A stretch of 64,000 nt of DNA from Acidobacteriaceae bacterium. Lineage in GTDB: Bacteria; Acidobacteriota; Terriglobia; Terriglobales; Acidobacteriaceae. The stretch spans positions 9,690 through 73,689 of the forward strand of contig PLIO01000086.1 of assembly GCA_003140075.1 (NCBI GenBank), written 5' to 3'. The position numbers and the translations under genes are program-made. Shown in pieces: positions 42,040 through 49,534 of the stretch (position 1 is its first letter; each line of letters begins with the position of its first letter). The notes under the pieces are model-generated. The model worked only from the letters and a program-made list of their open reading frames with translations. It did no database searches and was not told where the DNA came from.

Positions 42040-43034
42040 GCCGCCACGGACCTTAAACAGTCCAGCCACAAGTCCACCACCTCCAACTCTTTTTTAGGGA
42101 CGACCTCGAGGTCGATCAGCGATTGCCAGAAGCGGCGGGCCGTGGCCGGCAGGTCGCCTGCGGCGCTCTCCCCCGATGCCCGCCGCAGCGCGGCGGCAAT
42201 GCGGTCGTTCTCCAGATATCCCGGGATTTCGTCGGCAAAATCCCGCATCAGGTCGTGATCGTTGCGAAACTGCCGCATGGTAGCGCGATGGAACGACAAG
42301 CGGTAGCCGTGTTTCCACAAAGCGGCTTGGGCCACGAAGGAGCGCCAGATGTCGGTCATGCGGATGCTGACAAAACAAGGCAGGTACAGGAGCGCAAATG
42401 CCGGCTCGAAAAAGGCTGTGTTCTGCGAATTGAAGGGACTCCAGGCGCCGCGATTAAGGATCACCGGCGGCCGTTCCGCAAAGCTGGTTCGGGCCTTGTA
42501 GAGCAGGCGATAAATGGCGTCGACGTCGGGATCGTCGTCCGCCAGGTAGGATTGAATGGGGCACTCGTCCGACTCGACCGCGCCCAGCGGCGGCACCGAT
42601 GCAATTTCGGTCAGCGGCAGCCCCCGCGGCCAGATCAGCGCGTCGCTGAAATATTTGTAAACGTTCACCCACCCCTGGTGGGACACGGTCTCGCCCGTCA
42701 CCACGGCAGACAAACCAACGCCAAAATCCGCGCCCGCCACATTGTCGTCGTCGGTTTCCAGAATGAGCGTGGCGCCGTTCTGGATCGCAAACAGATAGCC
42801 GAGATTCTTGCGGGAGTAGTGCCGGACCGGGATCAGTTGAGAAATAGGGCCGAAGATCCGGTGCTGCTCTCGTATCGAGAGATAGGTAATGTTCTCCGCT
42901 TCCCAGTCGGCGGGTGTCTTGGTGTCGCCCACCACCACCACGGACCAGCCCTGGCCGGCCAGCCGGGAAAGCGCCGCAATCGACTCGGTCGGAGCCTGAA
43001 TGGTGGTTACCACAATCCACTTCTCGCTCTTCAT
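42036..43034 (-). CDS. STELLO-like glycosyltransferase
   Basis: 332 residues. The opening KWIVVTTIQAPTESIAALSR, then GDTKTPADW and NLGYLFAIQNGATLILETDD are diagnostic of the STELLO/DUF288 family, first known from plant Golgi proteins and also present in bacterial polysaccharide loci. The ETDDDN motif is the likely metal and nucleotide-sugar site. No membrane helices. It follows the flippase gene across a 33-bp gap made mostly of AAGGAT repeats and is coupled to the GT4 gene (ATGA overlap). Sugar specificity is unknown. Confidence 0.82.
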   Translation of the reverse strand: MKSEKWIVVTTIQAPTESIAALSRLAGQGWSVVVVGDTKTPADWEAENITYLSIREQHRIFGPISQLIPVRHYSRKNLGYLFAIQNGATLILETDDDNVAGADFGVGLSAVVTGETVSHQGWVNVYKYFSDALIWPRGLPLTEIASVPPLGAVESDECPIQSYLADDDPDVDAIYRLLYKARTSFAERPPVILNRGAWSPFNSQNTAFFEPAFALLYLPCFVSIRMTDIWRSFVAQAALWKHGYRLSFHRATMRQFRNDHDLMRDFADEIPGYLENDRIAAALRRASGESAAGDLPATARRFWQSLIDLEVVPKKELEVVDLWLDCLRSVAA

Positions 43035-43046
43035 TTTCTTGCCCTT

Positions 43047-43075
43047 CCTTATCCTTATCCTTAATCCTTATCCTT
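43047..43075 (-). repeat. AAGGAT hexamer array at the flippase stop / STELLO start
   Basis: On the minus strand: AAGGAT, AAGGAT, TAAGGAT-type, AAGGAT and AAGG units between the two genes. The flippase TAA stop (43068-43070) is part of the repeat. The purine-rich units each resemble a Shine-Dalgarno and end about 12 bp before the next ATG. Confidence 0.85.
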
Positions 43076-44486
43076 GCGCGGCGCCGTCGCCCGCGTGATT
43101 TCTACACACCGAATGAACGATTGCGGGCACGAACAGAACGCATGGAATCACGTGGCAGAGGCAGTACGTCATGGCCGCCGCCCAGGGAATCGCCGCCACG
43201 CCATATCTCCGGCAGCCGTAAAGCTTGGCCAGCACGCAGACCACGCCGAAGGCGCTGGCCACGATCACTTGAAACTTGATGATGGCGGCTCCGTTCAAAA
43301 ACATAGCCAGCGCGCTGCCCCCGGCTTCGAGGACGGCCCACACCGCAAACCCGGCCAGCAGCGCGGGTGCGGGATGCAGCAGGCCATGCACCCACACTTT
43401 AAGAATGAAACCGGCCGAGCGGAGCATCACCAGGGACAGGGCTGCGGCAATCGCGGTTGTCCCCAGCAGCGAATTGCGCAGCGTTCTCTTCACCCAGGAA
43501 AAGTCTCCTCGCGCCAGAGCCTCCCGGTAGGCCGGCCAAAGCGGAGTCGTAAACATGGCCAGGAACAGCGGAATGATCAGGAACATACGCTGCACCACGG
43601 CGTAATCGGCCACGGCGGCGGCGCCGAGAACGCGCGCGACGATGAGCGAATCGGAGTAAAACGCCGCGGCCACCACGATCTGCAGAAAGAAAAAAAATCC
43701 TCCGATCCGGGCCAGTTGGCGCGCCGCCGCCAGCGAGACTTGCCGTATCCGGGGCCGCAGGCCGGGGTGGAGCACGCCAAAAAACACCGCACCGTTGGCC
43801 GCAGCCGAAACCAAGGGCGCGGCGGAAACCATCAGGACCAGCCAGGGCAGCGCCAGCCGTAGATGAATGCCAACCAGCACGCCCCCCAGACCGCACAAGC
43901 TGCCGGCCAGCTGCCACAGATTCGCGTAATAGCCCTCCTGCAATCCCAGTTGGATCCGCTGCATCGCGCCCAGGGGCACATTCAAAGCAAAACACAGCAC
44001 GAAGACCAGCAATGCCGGCCCCGCCTCGCGCGCCGCTACCGCGGTCCGGACATTGAACACGCGCCCCCAGGAAACGTGCGGATAAAGGACCACAAACAGG
44101 GCGGCAATCGCCAGTCCCACCGCCGCGAGCATCGCCAGTCCACTGGAGATTGCCCGCTGCAGTGCGTCCTCATCCTGGCGGCCATGCAGGTCGGCAATGG
44201 AATTCATCAGACCGTTGCCCACGCCACAATCGGCGAAACTCAGAATCCCCAGGATCGAATTGATGGTCATCCACAGTCCGAAGCGCTCCGCCCCCAGGTA
44301 GCGCAGCGCCGCGGGAATCATCACCAGGCCAGTGGAAACCACCACGATTTTGGCCGACACTGCGGCCACGCCGGTGAGCGCGGCGCGGCGCTGCCTCTCC
44401 CGGGCACGCCCCTCCGCCGTCGCCGTCTCAAAGGCCGACCAGGGCATGCGGCTGACGAGTTTTCGGCGCAAGATTGCGGTGCTCAC
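43068..44486 (-). CDS. Polysaccharide flippase (Wzx/MATE-like)
   Basis: 472 residues if started at the GTG at 44486 (V/MSTAILRRKLVSRMPWSAFE). An ATG at 44447 (MPWSAFETATAEGRARERQR) is also possible, and the longer open frame to 44612 overlaps the epimerase gene and was rejected. About twelve to fourteen membrane helices, beginning VAAVSAKIVVVSTGLVMIPA, with LRYLGAERFGLWMTINSILG and DCGVGNGLMNSIAD typical of PST-family (polysaccharide_synt) flippases. It moves lipid-linked repeat units across the inner membrane. Its stop codon lies inside the hexamer repeat upstream of the STELLO-like gene. Confidence 0.88.
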   Translation of the reverse strand: MSTAILRRKLVSRMPWSAFETATAEGRARERQRRAALTGVAAVSAKIVVVSTGLVMIPAALRYLGAERFGLWMTINSILGILSFADCGVGNGLMNSIADLHGRQDEDALQRAISSGLAMLAAVGLAIAALFVVLYPHVSWGRVFNVRTAVAAREAGPALLVFVLCFALNVPLGAMQRIQLGLQEGYYANLWQLAGSLCGLGGVLVGIHLRLALPWLVLMVSAAPLVSAAANGAVFFGVLHPGLRPRIRQVSLAAARQLARIGGFFFFLQIVVAAAFYSDSLIVARVLGAAAVADYAVVQRMFLIIPLFLAMFTTPLWPAYREALARGDFSWVKRTLRNSLLGTTAIAAALSLVMLRSAGFILKVWVHGLLHPAPALLAGFAVWAVLEAGGSALAMFLNGAAIIKFQVIVASAFGVVCVLAKLYGCRRYGVAAIPWAAAMTYCLCHVIPCVLFVPAIVHSVCRNHAGDGAAQG

Positions 44487-44538
44487 GAGGATTGGGCGCA
44501 GGCTTTCATGTTTAGGGAACGGGCTTACGGGAACGGCC

Positions 44539-45555
44539 CTAGGGAACGGCCTCCAGAAACTTGCCGGAGTTGGCTCGCACCGGGCCGGCGGCGGACTGGG
44601 CCTGGGCCTCAATCCAGGCGTAGGTTGTGGTCAATCCTTGCTGCAGCCGCATCGCCGGCTCCCAGCCGAGTTGGGCGCGGATCAGCCCATTGTCGGAATT
44701 GCGCCCGCGCACCCCCGTCGGGCCCGGGACGTGTTTGATGGCCAGCTTCTTGCCCGCGGTCTCCATGATCATGGCGGCCATCTGGTTGATGGTCACCATC
44801 TCCTCGGAGCCGACGTTGACCGGGCCCGCGAAGGACGACTCCATCAGCCGGCGCACCGCCTCGACGCATTCGTCGATATAGAGGAAGGACCGCGTCTGCT
44901 GGCCATCGCCCCAGATCTCGATCTCGCCGCCGTCGCTCTGCTCGGCGATTTTGCGGCAGAGTGCGGCTGGCGCCTTCTCCCGACCTCCCCGCCAGGTGCC
45001 CTCCGGTCCGAAGATGTTGTGGAAGCGGGCCACCCGCACGTCCAATCCCTGGTTTCGGGAGAAGGCAGCGTAGAGGCGCTCGCTGAACAATTTCTCCCAT
45101 CCGTATTCGCTGTCCGGGGCGGCCGGGTAGGCGGTGGACTCTCCGCACTTCGGATTCCGCGGGTCCTCCTGGTTGTAGGCGGGATACATGCAGGCGGAGG
45201 AGGAGTAAAAGACCTTCCCGACGTTTTTCCTCACGCCGAAGTCGGCCATGTGCAGGTTGATCATCGCCGAATCGTGCATCACGTGCGAGTCGTTGTTCCC
45301 GGTAAAGATATAACCCGCCCCGCCCATGTCGGCCGCCAGTTGGTAGGCCTCGTCGAAGCCGCGGTCGAGAATTCTCTCCCAGCTTTCGCGCCGGCACAGA
45401 TCGGCAAGCACAAAATCGTCGGCGGCGGACGGGCTGAACTCCGGATATTTCAGATCCACCCCGCGCACCCAATAACCATCCCGCCGCAAGCGCTTCACCA
45501 GATGACTGCCGATGAAACCGCCCGCGCCGCAGACCAGCGCTCGCTTGCCTGACAT
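44539..45555 (-). CDS. GDP-mannose 3,5-epimerase-like SDR
   Basis: 338-residue extended SDR. NAD-binding GAGGFIGSHLVKRL (about 10-23). The segments ADMGGAGYIFTGNN, SSACMYPAYNQ, the YxxxK pair in SEYGWEKLFSE, and RFHNIFGPEGTWRGGREKAP match GDP-mannose 3,5-epimerases almost motif for motif. That enzyme makes GDP-L-galactose or GDP-L-gulose. It would supply an unusual sugar donor to the locus, though related UDP-sugar epimerases cannot be excluded. It lies between the Wzz-like gene (45 bp) and the flippase. Confidence 0.8.
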   Translation of the reverse strand: MSGKRALVCGAGGFIGSHLVKRLRRDGYWVRGVDLKYPEFSPSAADDFVLADLCRRESWERILDRGFDEAYQLAADMGGAGYIFTGNNDSHVMHDSAMINLHMADFGVRKNVGKVFYSSSACMYPAYNQEDPRNPKCGESTAYPAAPDSEYGWEKLFSERLYAAFSRNQGLDVRVARFHNIFGPEGTWRGGREKAPAALCRKIAEQSDGGEIEIWGDGQQTRSFLYIDECVEAVRRLMESSFAGPVNVGSEEMVTINQMAAMIMETAGKKLAIKHVPGPTGVRGRNSDNGLIRAQLGWEPAMRLQQGLTTTYAWIEAQAQSAAGPVRANSGKFLEAVP

Positions 45556-45600
45556 AAGCCTCCTTCGACAAGATTGAGAACCTTGATAATCAGTATCGGC

Positions 45601-46908
45601 TCACCGCGGCGATGGCTTCAGCAGCCGGCCCAGCGCCGCGAGACGGTGTTGCGTCTCCGGGTTCAGACGCATTTCAGCCCAGGCTGCGGCCGCTATGGTG
45701 TACCCCACAGCCCCCAGGAATCCCAGACTCATGGCGGCAAAGATAATCAGGCCGCGCTTGGGCGAAGACTTGCGGTCGGGCTCGATGGCGGGATCGAGCA
45801 CCTGGATGACCGCGGCCGTTCTGGCCTCATCCAGCCGGGCGGCTTCGTATTGTTTGGCCAGCATCTCGAAGAGGGTTTCGGCGTACTTCACCTCGCGCAA
45901 TTTGCGGACATACTGCAGGCCGGCTTCCGGCACGCTGCCGGTCGGGACCTCGACGTCGCCCGGAATCGCGCTTGCGCTCCGCTTTTCGAGCCGGGCCAGC
46001 TGCTCCCGCAGCCCGGAGAGCTGCTCTTCGCCCAGCCTGACGTCAGGATTTTCCTCGGTCGAGAACAGCCGCATGGCATGCAGTTCCACTTCCTTGGCGG
46101 CGATCAGCGCCCGCAGTTTGACCACCGCGTCGACGATGGCTTTGGCCTGGCCATCCAGCTGGATCAGGCCGGTTTTCTGCTCGGTCTCCTTCAGGGCCTG
46201 CTCGGCGTCGGCCAGATTGTCTTTGGCCTGCTCCAACTGGCCTTCGAAAAACAAGCGGCGCTGTCCGGCTTCGGTTACGGCCAGCGTCTGGGTCAGCTGG
46301 CGCAACTCGTCGACGTAGGCGTTGGCGATTTGCGGCGCGCGGACGCGCGACTTGTCCTCCACCGAAATGCGGATGAAGCCCTCTTTGCCGACCACGATGT
46401 CGCTGGCTTTTTCGAGGTCGCGGCGCGCATCCGACATTTTCCGGTCGTGATAGAGCCGCAGCAGATCGAAGCGCAGGATCAGCGCGTCCTTCGTGGTGCG
46501 GCTGCGCAGCATCCCCACATAAAGGTCGTTCGGATTCTTCAGCCCCAGATCTTTCTGGGCCATCGCCGCCACCGGTCCCAAAGCGCCCAGCTGCCCGATC
46601 ATGGAAGCAGCCAGGGACTGGCTTGGCTGCGGGGGCAGAATGGTGGCGGTGGCGGTGTAGCGATTGGGCAACAGCAGCGCCACCATGGTGCCCGCCGCCG
46701 CTGCTGCAAAAGTGGTCCGCAGGATGAGCCGCCGGCGCCGGGAGAGGACGATCAGCAAATCGAGCAGCCGGGGCTGCCCGCCGGCGGCCTGCGGCGGCGG
46801 CCGCAAACCGGCCCGCGCCGGCGGAACCGCGTCCTCATCGACGTCCACCGCGATCACCCCGCTGGCTATGGCTTCGGCGGTTTCGGCTTCTGCGATCCCG
46901 CGGTTCAT
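45601..46908 (-). CDS. Wzz/GNVR-domain chain-length protein
   Basis: 435 residues. A proline-rich cytoplasmic start, then TM1 (LILRTTFAAAAAGTMVALLL, about 62-81), a periplasmic coiled-coil domain with heptad-rich stretches (EGQLEQAKDNLADAEQALKE) and the GNVR-like region, and TM2 near the C-terminus (GLIIFAAMSLGFLGAVGYTI). Such proteins set polymer length and link to the Wza channel. The protein ends shortly after TM2, so the fused BY-kinase domain seen in Wzc is missing, and no separate kinase gene is in the locus. Ten bases separate it from the SLBB exporter gene. Confidence 0.88.
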   Translation of the reverse strand: MNRGIAEAETAEAIASGVIAVDVDEDAVPPARAGLRPPPQAAGGQPRLLDLLIVLSRRRRLILRTTFAAAAAGTMVALLLPNRYTATATILPPQPSQSLAASMIGQLGALGPVAAMAQKDLGLKNPNDLYVGMLRSRTTKDALILRFDLLRLYHDRKMSDARRDLEKASDIVVGKEGFIRISVEDKSRVRAPQIANAYVDELRQLTQTLAVTEAGQRRLFFEGQLEQAKDNLADAEQALKETEQKTGLIQLDGQAKAIVDAVVKLRALIAAKEVELHAMRLFSTEENPDVRLGEEQLSGLREQLARLEKRSASAIPGDVEVPTGSVPEAGLQYVRKLREVKYAETLFEMLAKQYEAARLDEARTAAVIQVLDPAIEPDRKSSPKRGLIIFAAMSLGFLGAVGYTIAAAAWAEMRLNPETQHRLAALGRLLKPSPR

Positions 46909-46918
46909 GGCATCCTCC

Positions 46919-49534
46919 TCACTGAATGACCCTCACGGCGGCGGCGCCCAGGGCAAATTGCGAGAACACCTGGCTCCAGTCTCGAAGCCCTTTGAGGAGG
47001 ACCCCCTGATTCAGGCGCTCCGGCACCACAATGGCGTCGCCCGGCATGAGCCGCAGCGCGCCGAAACCTCCGTTCCACAGACCCTTGACCGACTGCTTGC
47101 CGAGCACCGAGCCGTCGGCGCGGATGACGAACATGCGGCTGCGGTCGGCGTCGCGCGTGGGTCCGCCCGCCCGCCGCAGATAATCGTCCAGCCGCTCGTC
47201 GCGGCGGTAGAGAAACGAGGTTTTGTTGTAAACCGCTCCCAGCATCTCGACCGTCGACGGGCGGTAGGGGACGACGAAGCGGTCGCCATCCTCGACGGCG
47301 ATTTCCGGCAGCCCGTCCACTCCCGCAGAGGTCGCAGTCAGGTCGAGCACCACGCGCCCGGTCGCCTTCACTTCCCGGAGCTTGGCCACCAGCTGGCGCT
47401 GGGCTTCCAGTTTAGCGCGCTGGTCGGCCGCTTCATCCGGACTGGCTCCGGCGGGCGCCATGGCGTTGCGGGAAATGTCTTCCTCCAGTTTTTCGACCAG
47501 CTGATCGAGCCCCTTCTGCTGCTCGAGGCGCACCGATTCGCGGGTAAACTCGGCGCCGTAAAGATAGGCGTGGGTGGTGAAACCGCCGACCCGCGCGACC
47601 AGATGCCGGAGGGTCTCGCCGGCTTCCGCCTGATATACCCCGGCGGTTTGAAACTCCCCTTCGAGGCGCACGAACTTGCTCTGTTTTTCGAGCGGAACCG
47701 CCAGGTCGTTCTGCGAAAAAATGGTGATGACGTCGCCCGGCTCGAGCGCCAGGTTGCTCTGCTCGTCTCCCTGCAGCACCAGTTTCCCCAGGTTGAATGG
47801 GATCAGCCGGGTCGTCAGGTCCTGCGGATTCAGGCGCTGAATGACCGCGTACTCCCAGTTGATCTCGGGCGCATTGCGCGCGATCTGGTTTCTCAGCTTC
47901 GCGGTCGTGGTCTCGGTCGCCGCCTTGGCCGTTGCCGGCTCGCGGTCAGCCGGAGGGTTGTCGGGCTCGTTCATCCGGGCGTTGTCTCTCTCACTCGGGT
48001 TGGCCGCCGGATTGAGGTCGCGCCCGTCCTCGGGCGCAACCGCCGGACCGGTTTTCTTGTCCGGATTCGCCGGCGGACGGGTGGCCCGCCAGTAGTCGCG
48101 CGCCATCTTCTGGTCCCCGCGCTCCCCGGCGCCCGCCACCCAGTTGGTGGCGCGCCAGTAGTCGCGCGTGACCAGAGCCTCCTGGTTTGGGATCACATCC
48201 TTCAGGCGCATGCCCGGGCGCCATTCCACGCGCCCCGGATGGGCCACGTTTCCCCGCAGGGTCACGGCATTTTGGAAGCGGGGAGAGAGCGAAAAAATGC
48301 GGACCAGATCCCCATCCTGCAGCGCCCGCTCCAGGCCCGGTCCGTCCAAGGGAAATTCCTCGACCCGGCGGGTGTTGTGGTTCTCGATGCGTTCGACCAC
48401 CGCCTTTTGCCCGTCCGCCGTCGTCGCCAGACCGCCCGCCATCGCGATCGCGGCCGCCAGAGTCATGCCGTCCCGCAGTTCGTAAATCGCCGGCACATTC
48501 ACGCTGCCCGCCAGGGCAATGGAGGGCCCGATGGGCGGGATGTAGATCACATCCCCGGGCAGCAATCTCGCGTCTTTCGATTTGTCCCCCTGCAGCAGCA
48601 GGTCGTAGAAATCGAATTCCGTGACCACGCGGTTTTCCCGCTTCAGCTGGATGTGCCGCATGGAACCCGAGGCCGAGGGCCCGCCCGAGGCGAACAGCGC
48701 ATTCACCAGCGTGCACAGCGAGCTGACGGTGTAGCTACCCGGACGCCGCGCCTGGCCCACCACGAACACCTGAATGGATCGCAACTGTCCCATGCTGACC
48801 GTTAAATCGAAGTTGCGGAATACTCTCCCGATCGCGGTGCGGAAATAGCCGGGCAGTTGCTGGTATTTCAACCCGGCCACGGAAAGCGCGCCTACCTTGG
48901 GCAGAAAGACCTGGCCTCCCCGGTCCACCACCAGTTTGCCGTTTAAATCGATCTGTCCCCAGGCTCGGATCAGAATCTCGTCTCCCGGTCCGATCTCGTA
49001 GTCGTCGGTCACCGGAACCCGTTCCAGGGGAGCGAACGTGCTGGGCACGCGGTCAAACAGGCTGTGCCCATAGATCGGCAGCCGGCGGCCCACGGAGCTG
49101 GCGACAAACTCCTCAAATTCGCTGGGCGCAGGCTCCGCCATCGTTTCCCGATTCCAGGGAGGAACCCGCCTGCCACCGCGGCCGGGTTCCCCCGTCTGGT
49201 CTTCCTCCGCTTCATTGTTGTTACGATCATTCTTGTCCGGCAGCGCCCGGCCGGTACGCTGAGGCGGGGCCGCCTGATTCCCCGCCCCGCCCGTATCGGG
49301 ATAGTCGACTCCGGGATTGCGGGGCGAAGTCGTACAGTCGTCCCCCATACACTGTGCATCGTCTGCGGCGGGCGTGTTCACGGTCGACTGCGCGGCTCCG
49401 AACCCGGGCCATGCCAACACAGCGAGCAGAACCGCCGCCATTGGGCACAGTTTGCGCGGGGCGGGACATCTTTCCGGAGCCGGTTTTTCCTTGGCCGATC
49501 TTCCTCGCGCTCGCGTCGCTAGTTCCGGCCTCAT
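46919..49534 (-). CDS. SLBB-domain polysaccharide export protein (Wza-like)
   Basis: 871 residues from the ATG at 49534, overlapping the preceding stop as ATGA. A signal-peptide-like segment (MAAVLLAVLAWPGFGAAQ) lies about 30 residues in. After an acidic, disordered stretch, a polysaccharide export (Poly_export) domain starts at EILIRAWGQIDLNGKLVVDR. Several SLBB domains follow (VFVVGQARRPGSYTVSSL, IALAGSVNVPAIYELRDGMT, VTLRGNVAHPGRVEWRPGMR, VRLEGEFQTAGVYQAEAGET and LGAVYNKTSFLYRRDERL). It is longer than classical Wza (~380) because of the extra SLBB copies, a form common outside the Enterobacteria. It forms the outer-membrane/periplasmic conduit. An internal duplication repeats DYWRAT about 22 residues apart. 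Confidence 0.9.
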   Translation of the reverse strand: MRPELATRARGRSAKEKPAPERCPAPRKLCPMAAVLLAVLAWPGFGAAQSTVNTPAADDAQCMGDDCTTSPRNPGVDYPDTGGAGNQAAPPQRTGRALPDKNDRNNNEAEEDQTGEPGRGGRRVPPWNRETMAEPAPSEFEEFVASSVGRRLPIYGHSLFDRVPSTFAPLERVPVTDDYEIGPGDEILIRAWGQIDLNGKLVVDRGGQVFLPKVGALSVAGLKYQQLPGYFRTAIGRVFRNFDLTVSMGQLRSIQVFVVGQARRPGSYTVSSLCTLVNALFASGGPSASGSMRHIQLKRENRVVTEFDFYDLLLQGDKSKDARLLPGDVIYIPPIGPSIALAGSVNVPAIYELRDGMTLAAAIAMAGGLATTADGQKAVVERIENHNTRRVEEFPLDGPGLERALQDGDLVRIFSLSPRFQNAVTLRGNVAHPGRVEWRPGMRLKDVIPNQEALVTRDYWRATNWVAGAGERGDQKMARDYWRATRPPANPDKKTGPAVAPEDGRDLNPAANPSERDNARMNEPDNPPADREPATAKAATETTTAKLRNQIARNAPEINWEYAVIQRLNPQDLTTRLIPFNLGKLVLQGDEQSNLALEPGDVITIFSQNDLAVPLEKQSKFVRLEGEFQTAGVYQAEAGETLRHLVARVGGFTTHAYLYGAEFTRESVRLEQQKGLDQLVEKLEEDISRNAMAPAGASPDEAADQRAKLEAQRQLVAKLREVKATGRVVLDLTATSAGVDGLPEIAVEDGDRFVVPYRPSTVEMLGAVYNKTSFLYRRDERLDDYLRRAGGPTRDADRSRMFVIRADGSVLGKQSVKGLWNGGFGALRLMPGDAIVVPERLNQGVLLKGLRDWSQVFSQFALGAAAVRVIQ

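Noticed and set aside
46664-48805. Very long open frame (713 codons) on the plus strand across the Wzz and SLBB genes
   Set aside because: It is the antisense shadow of two well-supported GC-rich genes; the translation is Arg/His/Gln-rich with no domain.
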